A stretch of DNA of 64,000 nt, from positions 289,936 to 353,935 of the forward strand of contig NZ_BSFD01000011.1 in assembly GCF_027922165.1 (NCBI RefSeq), read 5' to 3'. Of this stretch, positions 7,934 to 17,709 are shown one piece after another. The position numbers and the translations under genes were made by a program. Source of the DNA: Brevundimonas intermedia. GTDB taxonomy: Bacteria; Pseudomonadota; Alphaproteobacteria; Caulobacterales; Caulobacteraceae. Position 1 is the first letter of the stretch; the number at the start of each line of letters is the position of its first letter. The notes beneath the pieces were generated by a model, which made no database searches, had not been told where the DNA came from, and worked only from the letters and a program-made list of their open reading frames with translations.

Positions 7934-10399
7934 TCACCTTACGCCGCACTGCACGGGGCCAGGCGGGGCGCTGGCGATGCGGATCGACGAAATGTCCACC
8001 GCCATCGGTCCCGTCGCGGCGATGATGAAGGGACGGGTCACGGCGGCCATGTCCACCCCGCCGTCCGCAAAGCAGCGCAGCGGCGTCGCCACCGTCGTCC
8101 AGTCTCCCGTGGTTCTGACAGCGCCTGTCAGCGGCAGATCGACCTGCCGCTCTGCACTGGCCATGCCCAGGGTGACCGTTCCCGCAGCCCCCTCCATGAC
8201 ACGATAATCGACGATCAGGCTGAGTTGCCCATTGCTCTCGCGCGTGAAATCGGCCGAGCCGTTTTCCCTGACCGACAGACCGCCCGGCCCCGTCCAGGTG
8301 AGACGCAACGAATCTTCCTGTGCGGTACGGTCGGTGCGGGCCAAGCGTATGGCGCCTTCACGATCAAATGTCGCGCCGGCGGCGGTGCGCCCCCGCACGA
8401 AAACGGCGGTTCTATCGTTGGCGACGACCTCGGGCCGTGTCTCATCAAGAGCGCCAAGGCGGCTGGGCCCGTCGGCGTAGGTGAGGCCGTAACCGAAGGG
8501 GAACAGCGGGTCATAGTTCGCATCTCGCGCATTCAGCACGAACTGATCCAGCCGTTTCGGCCAAGAGAAGCTGAGTTTGCCCTTGAAGTCGTGCGCAGGC
8601 TTGCCGTCAGCCCCCGCGATCAGCACATCAGCGACCCCGCCCCCTTCCGTGCCCGGCAACCAGGCGGCGACAAAGGCATCGGCGGCGTTGAGCTCGGGGT
8701 TGACCCACAGGGGACGACCGGAAAGGAAGACGGCGACGACCGGCACGCCCTCGGCCTTCAGCCGCTGCAGAAGGGCGAGGTCGGACTTGTCGTCGGCGCT
8801 ATACTCCAGGGTCTGTCGATCGCCGGTAAATTCGGCATAGGGCGTCTCGCCGAAGACGACGATGGCGACGTCCGGCTTCTGATCAAAACGGCCGTCGATC
8901 GATAAAACGGCTTGGCCGCCGCCCGCCGCGACGGCCTGCTCGATCCCGGCCCAGATCGACTGACCATTGGGGAAATGGCTGTTGGTCACGTCCGTGCCTT
9001 GCCAGGTGATCGACCAGCCGCCGGCCTGCTGCCCGATATCGTCAGCGCCGCGCCCGGCGACCAGGATGCGGGCATCGGCGCGAACGGGCAGGACGCCGCC
9101 GTCGTTCTTCAGGAGCACCAGAGATTCGCGCACAGCCTGGCGCGCCAGGGCGCGGTGTGCGGCAGAACCCAGAACCTCGAAACGACCCGCCATAGGGCGG
9201 AAAGAGGGGCGGCCCGCTTCGAACGTCCCCGCCAGGATCTTCACACGCAGTATGCGACGAACCGCGTCGTCGAGCCGCGCCTCCGGGATGCGACCGTCGC
9301 GGGCGGCCGCCAGGGTGTTGTCGTAGAGCTGCCGCCAGTTCGGGCCGGAATACATGAACATGTCGAGACCGGCGTTGATGGCCGCAGGACAGTCTTCATT
9401 GGTGCATCCCGGCACCTGGCCGTGCGCATTCCAGTCGCCGATAGTGAAGCCGTCGAACGCCCAGCGATCCTTGAGCACGCCCGTCAGAAGGCTGGCGTTG
9501 CCGGTCATCTTGACCCCGTTCCAGCTCGAGAAGCTCGGCATCACGGTCAACGCCCCTGCGGGAAGGGCGGTTGTGTAGCCGGCCGCATGGACGTCGCGCA
9601 GGGTGGCTTCGTCGATGCGCGCATCCCCTTGGTCGCGACCGCCGGTGCCGCCGTCGGCCAGAAAGTGTTTGACGGACGAGATCACCTTGCCCGGAGCCAG
9701 GAAATCTACGCCCACTCGCCCCTGTAGGCCTTGAACCATTCGACCGGCGTAGCTCGCGACGACGGCCGGGTCTTCGGAGTAGCTTTCGTAGGTGCGGCCC
9801 CAGCGGTCATCCTGAACCACCGCGACAGTGGGGGCGAAGCTCCAGTCCAATCCAGTCGCCGACGTCTCCAGCGCGGTGGCGGCGCCGATCTGTTCGATCA
9901 GGTCGGGATTGCGTGCGGCACCCAGGCCGATGTTGTGCGGAAACAGGGTCGCGCCGACGATGTTGTTGTGGCCGTGCACTGCATCCGTACCCCAGATGAC
10001 GGGAATTTTTGGACGGTCGTCCGATCGCTTCATGGAGGCGTCGTAGAAAGCGTCAAACAGAGCCAGCCACTCGGCCGGCGGTGCATATTCATCATTGTTA
10101 GGGGCCGAGTTGCCGCCGTTGAGCACCGAACCGAACTTGTAGGTTTCCAGGTCCTTGGGGGTGATGCTGGCGATATCGACCTGGATCAGTTGGCCGACCT
10201 TGTCCTCCATCGCCATACGCGACATCAGCGCATCGATGCGAGCCTCTACGGCGGCGTCGCGGGCTCTGGCTGGAGGCAAGGCCGGCCACTGGTCAGGGTG
10301 GGCGGTGGCGGAAGGCGCGGCGGCGTTTTGAGCCAAGGCCGGTGTCGCCGCCTGTGCAAGAACCATCAAACTGGCCCCAATAATCGCATTGATGTGCAT
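7934..10399 (-). CDS. Glycoside hydrolase family 3 exo-beta-glucosidase
   Basis: Exported 821-residue GH3 enzyme that removes glucose (or another beta-linked sugar) from the non-reducing ends of glucan or glucomannan oligosaccharides. A signal peptide ends near residue 24 (ALAQN). The N-terminal barrel carries GTDAVHG (137-143), the KHF pair (244-246) and the nucleophile Asp322 in IGDWNAHG. The (alpha/beta)6 sandwich follows, and a C-terminal beta domain of about 170 residues resembles that of the marine ExoP-type glucan hydrolases. It is transcribed divergently from the CE2 esterase. Its product sugars could feed the neighbouring ROK kinase. Confidence 0.9.
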   Translation of the reverse strand: MHINAIIGASLMVLAQAATPALAQNAAAPSATAHPDQWPALPPARARDAAVEARIDALMSRMAMEDKVGQLIQVDIASITPKDLETYKFGSVLNGGNSAPNNDEYAPPAEWLALFDAFYDASMKRSDDRPKIPVIWGTDAVHGHNNIVGATLFPHNIGLGAARNPDLIEQIGAATALETSATGLDWSFAPTVAVVQDDRWGRTYESYSEDPAVVASYAGRMVQGLQGRVGVDFLAPGKVISSVKHFLADGGTGGRDQGDARIDEATLRDVHAAGYTTALPAGALTVMPSFSSWNGVKMTGNASLLTGVLKDRWAFDGFTIGDWNAHGQVPGCTNEDCPAAINAGLDMFMYSGPNWRQLYDNTLAAARDGRIPEARLDDAVRRILRVKILAGTFEAGRPSFRPMAGRFEVLGSAAHRALARQAVRESLVLLKNDGGVLPVRADARILVAGRGADDIGQQAGGWSITWQGTDVTNSHFPNGQSIWAGIEQAVAAGGGQAVLSIDGRFDQKPDVAIVVFGETPYAEFTGDRQTLEYSADDKSDLALLQRLKAEGVPVVAVFLSGRPLWVNPELNAADAFVAAWLPGTEGGGVADVLIAGADGKPAHDFKGKLSFSWPKRLDQFVLNARDANYDPLFPFGYGLTYADGPSRLGALDETRPEVVANDRTAVFVRGRTAAGATFDREGAIRLARTDRTAQEDSLRLTWTGPGGLSVRENGSADFTRESNGQLSLIVDYRVMEGAAGTVTLGMASAERQVDLPLTGAVRTTGDWTTVATPLRCFADGGVDMAAVTRPFIIAATGPMAVDISSIRIASAPPGPVQCGVR

Positions 10400-10464
10400 T
10401 CGGCCTCTCCCATTCGACCTTTGTGATTGAGCGCAACCAACGGGAGGGGAAGGGCTGCGTCAAG

Positions 10465-10480
10465 AATTGATATTTCAATT
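10465..10480. promoter_or_regulatory. Perfect inverted repeat, candidate operator
   Basis: AATTGA-TATT-TCAATT, a 6+4+6 perfect dyad, lies in the 169-base region between the divergent GH3 (start 10399) and CE2 esterase (start 10569) genes. It is AT-rich in a GC-rich setting, as ROK-family operators often are. Binding by the nearby ROK repressor is only an inference. Confidence 0.35.
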
Positions 10481-10568
10481 TTACTTTTTGCCGCATCGTG
10501 CTTCTTGCCCTTTCCAAGCAATTCAAGCTTGGACGTATGGCGCGCAGACGCTGACGAGGGAGTGGTGA

Positions 10569-11675
10569 ATGGACACGGTGAAAAGGCTTTGGTGCGCGAC
10601 CTTGCTCTCGGTCGCCTTGAGCGTGCCCGTCGCAGCCTGCGCCCAGACCCTGAAGGTTTCCCCGGCGATCGAGGTTCAGGCGGGCAGTGCGTCCCTTCCT
10701 CTACATGTCGGCGGTAGAGTGCAGCAGCGAGGCGGAGCTTACTTGAGCCAATGGCCCGGCGCCTATTTCGAAGCCGCCTTCAGCGGCCGGGAGGTGTTTT
10801 TCCGCACAGGGGAGGGCGATGTTCATCTGCGTGTGACGGTAGATGGCCAGGCGGTCTCGGTCCTGAGGCCGGGCCACGGCCTGCATCGAATCGGCGGCTT
10901 GGCCGACGGCGACCACCGTCTGCGCATCGAAATCGTCAGCGAGAACCAGACCGCCCCTATCAATTTCGAAGGGGTCTTCGGCGTTCCGGCCCGTGCCAAG
11001 GTCGTCGCCCCCCGCGCTCGGCAGATCGAATTCATCGGTGATTCCCACACGGTGGGTTACGCCAACACCTCATCGGTGCGCGACTGCTCCGATGAGGCCG
11101 TGTGGGAGACCACGGACACCGGCGCCGGGATCGCAGGCGTTCTGGCCAGGCGATATGACGCCGACTACCAGGTGAACGCCATTTCGGGCCGAGGCGTGGT
11201 GCGCAACTATGGCGGCGTGGCGCGGGACACCCTGCCGCAAGCCTATCCCTTCACCTTGTTCGACAAGCAGGTCTGGTACGCCGACGCAGCGTGGCGGCCA
11301 CAGGTCATCGTCGTAGCCCTGGGCACCAATGACTTCTCAACCGAATTGACGTCTGACGAGCGGTGGAAAAGCCGAGAGGCCCTGACGAATGATTATGAGA
11401 TCGCCTACGCCGCCTTCCTGCGTGGGCTCCGGCTGAGGTCGCCCGATGCGCACATCGTGGCGTGGGGCGGGGAGGGCAGCGAAATGGCGGCGGCCTCCCA
11501 GCGCGTGGTGGCGCGTCTGAGAGCAGAGGGGGACGCGCGCATCGTCTTTGCGCCTGTTGCGGGGATGGGGCTGACCGCTTGTCACTGGCATCCCGACCTA
11601 GCCGACGACCGGGCCGTCGCAGCCGCTGTAGCCGCCATACTGGATATGGACGCCGACCTATGGGCCGGTCGATGA
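10569..11675 (+). CDS. Secreted SGNH esterase, carbohydrate esterase family 2-like
   Basis: Exported 368-residue acetyl esterase expected to remove O-acetyl groups from mannan or xylan. After a signal peptide (cleavage near residue 26, CAQT) comes a beta-sandwich domain of about 115 residues, then an SGNH hydrolase domain: block I GDSHT with Ser159, GTNDF in block III, and a C-terminal HWHPDL supplying His (with no clear Asp two residues before it). This jelly-roll plus SGNH order is that of CE2. The ATG at 10569 follows GAGGGAGTG at about 10556. It leads a run with the GH51 and sialate-esterase-like genes on the same strand. Confidence 0.82.
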   Translation: MDTVKRLWCATLLSVALSVPVAACAQTLKVSPAIEVQAGSASLPLHVGGRVQQRGGAYLSQWPGAYFEAAFSGREVFFRTGEGDVHLRVTVDGQAVSVLRPGHGLHRIGGLADGDHRLRIEIVSENQTAPINFEGVFGVPARAKVVAPRARQIEFIGDSHTVGYANTSSVRDCSDEAVWETTDTGAGIAGVLARRYDADYQVNAISGRGVVRNYGGVARDTLPQAYPFTLFDKQVWYADAAWRPQVIVVALGTNDFSTELTSDERWKSREALTNDYEIAYAAFLRGLRLRSPDAHIVAWGGEGSEMAAASQRVVARLRAEGDARIVFAPVAGMGLTACHWHPDLADDRAVAAAVAAILDMDADLWAGR

Positions 11676-11751
11676 ATCCGGCTTACGCCTGCGAAGGCGG
11701 GAGTGGTTCAAGGCTAACCAAATGCGGCTTAACGCGCATGGAGGAACGGGT

Positions 11752-13278
11752 ATGGGATTCAAGGCGATAACAACGGCCTGTGCGGCCTTGCTGGTCCTTG
11801 GCGCGACAGCGGCCTCGGCGCAGACCGCTGGGCGTCTGCAAATGGATCAATCCGGCCCGGTTATTGCGCCCGAGGTCTACGGCCAGTTCATGGAACAACT
11901 GGGGACCGGCATCGACGAAGGCGTATGGGTGGGTCCGGACTCCGCCATCCCTAATACCCACGGCTTCCGCAACGACGTGGTCGCCGCGCTGAAGGCGCTG
12001 GACGTGCCGGTCGTTCGCTGGCCGGGCGGTTGTTACGCAGACATCTATCATTGGCGCAACGGCGTCGGCCCGCGGGCGGAGCGCCCCGTCACGCTGAACC
12101 GCTGGTGGGGCAACAAGGAAGAGAACAACGCCTTCGGCACACATGAATTCTTCGAATTCGCCGAGCTGATCGGGGCCAAGACCTATCTCAGCATCAATTT
12201 GGGTACGGGCACGCCGGGCGAAGCAGCCGACTGGATCGAATACATTACCTCGCCCAGCGGCTCTCGACTGGCTCAGGAGCGGCGCGCCAACGGCCGCGAA
12301 AAGCCGTGGAAGATCGATTATCTGGGCGTCGGCAATGAGCCCTGGGGATGCGGCGGGCGGATGCGCCCCGCCTATTACGCCGACCTGTTCCGACAGTATG
12401 TCGGCTTCGTCAAACCCAACGACTCGATCGTGGTCGCCGCAGGACCGGACGCGACCAACTATGACTGGACGCGCACCCTGATGACGGTTGCGGGCAAGGA
12501 CTTCGACGCCCTGTCCCTGCACTATTACACCTTGCCGACGGGCGACTGGACGACGAAAGGGCCGGCGCTGGGCTTCGACGAGGCGCAATGGCGCGCCACC
12601 TTCGAGCAGACCTATCGCATGGCCGACATGCTCCGCGAGCACGACGCCATCATGGACGAGACGGATCCAGCGGGCGCCAAGATCCTCGCCGTCGATGAAT
12701 GGGGCGCCTGGTATGACCCCACGCCGGGGTCGCCCGGCGGCTGGTTGCAACAGCAGAACAGCCTGCGCGACGCCCTGCTGGCGGCGGTCAACTTCAACAT
12801 GTTCCATCGCCATGCCGACCGGGTGCGGCTGGCCAATGTGGCCCAGATGGTCAATGTGCTTCAGGCCATGATCCTGACGGACGGCGAAAAGATGGTGCTG
12901 ACTCCCACCTATTACGCCTTCCAGATGTATCGCCCGTTCCAGGGCGCGACGGTGCTGCCGCTCAGCCTCGAGGCGCCATCCTATGGGACGGTGAAGGTGG
13001 TGGACGGGACGGCGGCGCGTGGAACGGACGGAAAGGTTCACCTCGCTCTGGTCAACCTCGATCCTCGCAACGCCCAACCGGTGTCTATCGATCTGGACGG
13101 CGCACAGCTGGGCGCGGTCACCGGTCAGGTCCTGACGGCGGGCCAGATGGATGGTCACAATGGATTCGATACGGCGCCGGTCGTCCAACCGGCGCCTTTC
13201 CGCGATGCACGCGTGTCCGGCCGTCGCCTAACGACCACGCTTCCCGCCAAGTCGCTGGTCGTGCTGACGTTGGAATAG
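11752..13278 (+). CDS. Glycoside hydrolase family 51 alpha-L-arabinofuranosidase
   Basis: Exported 508-residue enzyme that releases arabinofuranose side chains from arabinoxylan or arabinan. It has a signal peptide (ASAQT, about residue 23), a catalytic barrel with VRWPGGCYADIYHW, the acid/base Glu196 in GNEPWG and the nucleophile Glu316 in VDEWGAWYD, and a C-terminal beta-sandwich ending in the SLVVLTLE typical of the family. The start at 11752 is chosen because GGAGGAA lies six to eight bases upstream and the signal peptide begins there; an ATG at 11722 would add ten residues without such a site. Three bases separate it from the next gene. Confidence 0.92.
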   Translation: MGFKAITTACAALLVLGATAASAQTAGRLQMDQSGPVIAPEVYGQFMEQLGTGIDEGVWVGPDSAIPNTHGFRNDVVAALKALDVPVVRWPGGCYADIYHWRNGVGPRAERPVTLNRWWGNKEENNAFGTHEFFEFAELIGAKTYLSINLGTGTPGEAADWIEYITSPSGSRLAQERRANGREKPWKIDYLGVGNEPWGCGGRMRPAYYADLFRQYVGFVKPNDSIVVAAGPDATNYDWTRTLMTVAGKDFDALSLHYYTLPTGDWTTKGPALGFDEAQWRATFEQTYRMADMLREHDAIMDETDPAGAKILAVDEWGAWYDPTPGSPGGWLQQQNSLRDALLAAVNFNMFHRHADRVRLANVAQMVNVLQAMILTDGEKMVLTPTYYAFQMYRPFQGATVLPLSLEAPSYGTVKVVDGTAARGTDGKVHLALVNLDPRNAQPVSIDLDGAQLGAVTGQVLTAGQMDGHNGFDTAPVVQPAPFRDARVSGRRLTTTLPAKSLVVLTLE

Positions 13279-13281
13279 GCG

Positions 13282-15306
13282 ATGAGAAGTCCGATGAGAA
13301 AGGTTCGTCTCTGCGCCGCAGCCAGTGCGATCTTGGCAGGCTTGGGCGGCGGCTCGGTCGCGTCGGCGACGCCCAACGTCCAGAGCGAGGGCCAAGGGCA
13401 GGTCGCGAGCCCCGGGCAGGCTCGGCCGCTGATGGCCAGCCTGTTCACTGATCATGGGGTGCTCCAGCGCGATCATCCGATCTCTGTCTGGGGACAAGCC
13501 TCGCCCGGCGTCGCAGTCGAGGTTTCATTGGGCGCGCTAAAGACCCACGGGCAGGCTGGTCCCGACGGTAGTTGGCGCGCGCTGCTGCCGTCCGCGCCGG
13601 CGGGCGGTCCCTATGTGCTTTCCGCCAAAAGCAGCGACGGCGCGGTGCAGGCGCTTCAGGACGTCATGGTCGGCGACGTCTACCTCTGTTCCGGCCAGTC
13701 CAACATGGAGCAGCCCGTTCGCTATGCGCAGCGAGCCTGGGATCCCGTGGCCGGAGACAAGGATAAGATCATACGTCTTCTGACCGTGACCAAGGACAGG
13801 GCGCCTGCGCCGCTGGACGCCCTAGCCCATCCTGTCCGCTGGACCCCGGCGACCCCTCAGACGGTCGAGGAATTTTCCGCAGTCTGCTTCTTCTTCGGCC
13901 AAGCCGTACGAGAGGCCGAAGGCGTGCCGGTTGGACTGATCGCGGATTCCTGGGGCGGGTCTTCGATCCAGGCTTGGATTGATTCAGACCACCTGCGCCG
14001 CTTGGGCGGAAACGAGGCGGCGCTGGATGCGCTGACCGTCTATGCGCGCGACCGGCGCGAGGGTGTTCAGCTCTGGAGCCGCGTCTGGCAGGACTGGTGG
14101 ACGCAGGCGTCCGGCGATCGGCCATGGTTGGAGCGAGGCGGCGACTGGATCCCGGTTCCGGCCATGACGCCCTGGGAACAGTGGGGCGTGCCCTCGCTGG
14201 CCGCCTTCGACGGCATGGTGTGGTATAGACTGGACTTCGAACTTACCTCCGCCCAAGCCCGAAGCGGCGCCGCGGCAATTTCGCTGGGCATGGTCGATCA
14301 GATCAACCTGACCTGGCTGAACGGCCAGATCATCGGTGTCGGCGAGGCGGGAAACCAGACCTACGCCATACCGGCGGGTGTGCTGAAGCCTGGCCGGAAC
14401 CAACTGATGATCAATGTTCTCGACAGCTGGGGCGACGGGGGCGTGTTCGGATCGGCGGACACGCGCGTCCTGCGGTTGGGCGACGGCGCCGAAGTGGCGT
14501 TGGACGGTTTCGGCTGGCGTTACCGTCCCGTCGACGCCGGCGTCGGCCAACCGCCTCGCGCGCCATGGGAAGCCCTGTTCGGCCTTTCGACCCTATCGAA
14601 CGCCATGATCGCACCCCTCCATGACTACGGCCTGCGGGGCGTGCTTTGGTATCAGGGCGAGTCAAACGTCGGTTACGGGCAAGACCGTTATCAGGACTAC
14701 CTTGCCGAGTTAATAGCCGACTGGCGCGCCCGCTTCGGTCGAGCGGACCTGCCGTTCCTTGTGGCGCAACTGGCCGATTTCGGCGCCCTGCCGGATGAAG
14801 GGGGGCCGTCCGGCTGGGCCGAGATTCGCGACGCCCAGCGCCGTGCGGTCGAGGCCGATGCGAACGCCGGGATGGCGGTGACCATCGACCTGGGTGATCG
14901 ACACGACATCCACCCGGCGCAGAAGCGTGAGGTGGGGCGGCGTCTGGCGCAAGCGGCGCAGGCGGTGATCTATCGCGACGCCGACGCGAGCAGGGGTTCG
15001 AAGGCGGGGCCGGCGGCCGAGACCGCCGTTCGGGTTGGCGACAGACTGCAGATCCGGTTGCGCGACGCTTTGGGCTTGAGGAGCGTGGGTTCCGATCAGG
15101 CGATCGGTCTGGAACTGTGCAACGCCGACGAGAGCGACTGTCGCTATGCGCAAGGGCGGGTCACAGGCGACGCGTTGATGATCGCGGGTCTCGGTTCGTC
15201 CGACGCCGTGGTGCGATACGGTTGGGACGATGCGCCGGTGTTGAACCTGTTCAACGCAGCAGGCCTGCCCCTGGGACCTTTCCGGCTGTCGATCCACGCC
15301 GAATAG
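13282..15306 (+). CDS. Sialate O-acetylesterase-like SGNH hydrolase
   Basis: Exported 674-residue protein of the sialate 9-O-acetylesterase family. In plant-polysaccharide loci such proteins act as acetylxylan or acetylmannan esterases. The N-terminal signal peptide ends near residue 29 (ASAT). The catalytic Ser140 is in SGQSNM, and the Asp/His pair is in RHDIHPAQK. A beta-sandwich insertion interrupts the SGNH fold at about residues 260-420, and LWYQGESN follows, all usual for this family. The start may be ATG 13282 or ATG 13294. It follows the GH51 gene by three bases, so the two are probably translated from one message, and ends ten bases from the convergent GH5 gene. Confidence 0.87.
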   Translation: MRSPMRKVRLCAAASAILAGLGGGSVASATPNVQSEGQGQVASPGQARPLMASLFTDHGVLQRDHPISVWGQASPGVAVEVSLGALKTHGQAGPDGSWRALLPSAPAGGPYVLSAKSSDGAVQALQDVMVGDVYLCSGQSNMEQPVRYAQRAWDPVAGDKDKIIRLLTVTKDRAPAPLDALAHPVRWTPATPQTVEEFSAVCFFFGQAVREAEGVPVGLIADSWGGSSIQAWIDSDHLRRLGGNEAALDALTVYARDRREGVQLWSRVWQDWWTQASGDRPWLERGGDWIPVPAMTPWEQWGVPSLAAFDGMVWYRLDFELTSAQARSGAAAISLGMVDQINLTWLNGQIIGVGEAGNQTYAIPAGVLKPGRNQLMINVLDSWGDGGVFGSADTRVLRLGDGAEVALDGFGWRYRPVDAGVGQPPRAPWEALFGLSTLSNAMIAPLHDYGLRGVLWYQGESNVGYGQDRYQDYLAELIADWRARFGRADLPFLVAQLADFGALPDEGGPSGWAEIRDAQRRAVEADANAGMAVTIDLGDRHDIHPAQKREVGRRLAQAAQAVIYRDADASRGSKAGPAAETAVRVGDRLQIRLRDALGLRSVGSDQAIGLELCNADESDCRYAQGRVTGDALMIAGLGSSDAVVRYGWDDAPVLNLFNAAGLPLGPFRLSIHAE

Positions 15307-15316
15307 GGCGCAGCGA

Positions 15317-16279
15317 TTATCGGTTCATCTCGCGCAGATGATCGCGCACCAGTTGACCTGACGGTGTGAGCCAAGTCTCTGACCAACCGCCATGCGCCGA
15401 GGCGCCTGGCCGCAAGGCGACTGATGTTTCGGGCTTGTCGGCGATAGTCCAGTTCAGCGAGCTGAGCCCGTTCTTCTCCATGAACGCCCACCACAGGCGG
15501 GTCTCGTCGGGATCGAAGGCCCCGGCGCCGTCGGCCTCGCTCGTCCCCCATTCGGTGACGAACAGGGCGGCGCCGCGATCCAGAGCGACCTGGGCCTTGT
15601 CCCGCAGTTCCTGGCGATGCGACGCCGCGTAGAAGTGCAGCGTATAGGCCAGGTTGGAGAAGGGCAGGGGATCCGCTGCGGCTATATCGACGTCCTGCGA
15701 CCAACTTGGCGTTCCGGCAACGATCAGGTTGTCGGGGTCTATGGCCCGGATCGCTGCGGCGACCTGCATATGGTACGGCCGAACCACCTCGGCCCAGCCG
15801 TGTTCGGGCAGGGGTTCGTTGTAGATCTCGTAGATCAGGTTCGGATACGCGCCGTATTTCTGGGCGATATGGGTGAAGAAGGTGATTGCTTCCTCTGGAT
15901 GCGGTTGATGCGCATGCCAGTCCACAACCACATAGAGGCCCTCGGCTATGGCCGCGTCGATCACGGCCTCGGCCTTGGCGGTCTCCCGCTCGGGATGATC
16001 CAGATAGCCGCCGTGCTCGACGGCGACGGCGGCGCGGATCACCGAGATCTTCCAGTCGTCCTTCAGCCACCGTACCACGTCGTGATTATAGAACTGCGGC
16101 TGCCACTGGCTCCAGAACAGAGACATGCCTCGCAGCACGACCGGACGCCGGCTTGAGTCGACGACCCGCCCCGCCTCGACGGCCAACGCCCCGTGGGCCT
16201 GGACCGGCGTCTGGCCATAGGCGGGGAAGGCCATGACCAACAAGGCCAAGGCCAAGGCCAAGAGAAGTGGTGGTCTCAT
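15317..16279 (-). CDS. Glycoside hydrolase family 5 endoglucanase (cellulase)
   Basis: Exported 320-residue endo-beta-1,4-glucanase-like enzyme. The signal peptide ends near residue 22 (AYGQT). The GH5 barrel shows GMSLFWSQWQ, IRAAV, VVVDWHAH, the acid/base Glu155 in IYNEP and the nucleophile Glu243 in VTEWG, with HFYAASH before it. This pattern fits subfamily 2. The protein is catalytic domain only, with no carbohydrate-binding module. It closes the polysaccharide locus, convergent with the esterase gene. A short low-complexity lysine-free leader of leucine and alanine precedes the signal cleavage site. Confidence 0.9.
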   Translation of the reverse strand: MRPPLLLALALALLVMAFPAYGQTPVQAHGALAVEAGRVVDSSRRPVVLRGMSLFWSQWQPQFYNHDVVRWLKDDWKISVIRAAVAVEHGGYLDHPERETAKAEAVIDAAIAEGLYVVVDWHAHQPHPEEAITFFTHIAQKYGAYPNLIYEIYNEPLPEHGWAEVVRPYHMQVAAAIRAIDPDNLIVAGTPSWSQDVDIAAADPLPFSNLAYTLHFYAASHRQELRDKAQVALDRGAALFVTEWGTSEADGAGAFDPDETRLWWAFMEKNGLSSLNWTIADKPETSVALRPGASAHGGWSETWLTPSGQLVRDHLREMNR

Positions 16280-16330
16280 CTATCGTCTCTGTTGCCCCGA
16301 TGGATCCAGATTTGGCGATCTCGCCAACGA

Positions 16331-17548
16331 TCACACGTCAGGCACTTCGCGCCCAGGCGGCACGTTGACGCCCATCGATTTCAGATAGGCGCGGATATTG
16401 CGTGCGGCCTGACGAATGCGCTGCTCGTTTTCGACCAGGGCGATGCGGACGAAGCCCTCGCCGTTCTCGCCGTAACCGACGCCAGCAGCGACTGCGACCT
16501 TGGCGTGGGTCAATAGTTGCTTCGAGAACTCGAGACTGCCCAGATGCGCCAAGGCCGGGGGCAGAGGCGCCCAGGCGAACATTGAGGCGGCGGGCTTGGG
16601 AATCTCCCAGCCGGCGCGGGCGAAACTGTCGACCAGAACGTCGCGGCGACGATGATACAGGGCGCGGTTCTGATCGACGATGTCCTGCGGCCCGTTCAAC
16701 GCCGCGACGGCGGCGGCCTGGATGGGCGTATAGGCGCCGTAGTCGAGATAGGACTTCACCCGCGCCATGGCGGCGATCAGCTTGGGATTGCCCACGGCGA
16801 AGCCGATCCGCCAGCCCGCCATGCTGTAGGTCTTGCTCAGCGAGGTGAATTCGATCGCCACATCCTTGGCGCCCGGCACCTGAAGGATGGAGACGGTCGG
16901 TTTGCCGTCATAGTAGAGTTCAGAATAGGCGAGGTCGCTGATGATCCACAGGTCGTTGGCCTTGGCGAAGGCGACGACCCGCTCATAGAAGGCCAGATCG
17001 ACCGTCTCCGCCGTCGGGTTCGACGGATAGTTCATCACCAGGACCTTCGGTCGCGGCACGGTGTAGGCCATGGCCCGCTCGAGGCTCTCGAAATAGCGCT
17101 CGTCCGGTGTGGTCGGCACGCTGCGGATCGCGGCGCCGGCGATGATAAAGCCGAAGGTGTGGATCGGATAGGACGGATTGGGCGCCAGGACGACGTCGCC
17201 CGGTTCGGTGATGGCGGTGGCCAGGCTGGCCAGACCCTCCTTCGAGCCCATGGTGACGATCACCTCGGTCTCGGGGTCCAGTTCGACGCCGAAGCGACGG
17301 CCATAATAATTGGCCTGGGCGCGGCGCAGGCCGGGGATGCCCCTGGAGGCCGAATAGCCGTGGGCGTCGGGCTTGCGCGCCACCTCGCAAAGCTTGTCGA
17401 TCACGTGCGGCGGCGGAGGCAGGTCGGGGTTCCCCATGCCGAGATCAATGACGTCCTCGCCGGCCTGACGGGCGGCGGCTCGCATGGCGTTGGTCTCCGC
17501 GATGACATACGGAGGCAGGCGCTTCATGCGATAGAATTCTTCGGACAT
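16331..17548 (-). CDS. Class I/II aminotransferase, AlaC-like
   Basis: PLP-dependent aminotransferase of 405 residues related to AlaC (glutamate-pyruvate transaminase) and to LL-diaminopimelate aminotransferase. It has the N-terminal RLPPYV, DLGMGNPD for substrate binding, NYPSNPTAE, and the PLP lysine Lys239 in SLSKTYSMAGWRIGF. The ATG at 17548 is chosen because the family begins near this MSEEFYR; a GTG at 17593 would add 15 residues. Its role is alanine or related amino acid synthesis in the cytosol. In many alphaproteobacteria homoserine dehydrogenase follows this gene, but here the GH5 gene follows instead. Confidence 0.87.
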   Translation of the reverse strand: MSEEFYRMKRLPPYVIAETNAMRAAARQAGEDVIDLGMGNPDLPPPPHVIDKLCEVARKPDAHGYSASRGIPGLRRAQANYYGRRFGVELDPETEVIVTMGSKEGLASLATAITEPGDVVLAPNPSYPIHTFGFIIAGAAIRSVPTTPDERYFESLERAMAYTVPRPKVLVMNYPSNPTAETVDLAFYERVVAFAKANDLWIISDLAYSELYYDGKPTVSILQVPGAKDVAIEFTSLSKTYSMAGWRIGFAVGNPKLIAAMARVKSYLDYGAYTPIQAAAVAALNGPQDIVDQNRALYHRRRDVLVDSFARAGWEIPKPAASMFAWAPLPPALAHLGSLEFSKQLLTHAKVAVAAGVGYGENGEGFVRIALVENEQRIRQAARNIRAYLKSMGVNVPPGREVPDV

Positions 17549-17709
17549 CTCGATTTTCGTGGCTTGAGGATTGCGGGGCGCCAGCGATGCCACCGATGCA
17601 GGCTCTGCGAAACAGAAAGATGAGGGCTGACGCCGATAAATGGCGAAAACTTGTGGCGCATCACCGGTCCAGCCCTGTCAAAGCAAGAAGCTTGCGAGCG
17701 GCGACAGGC

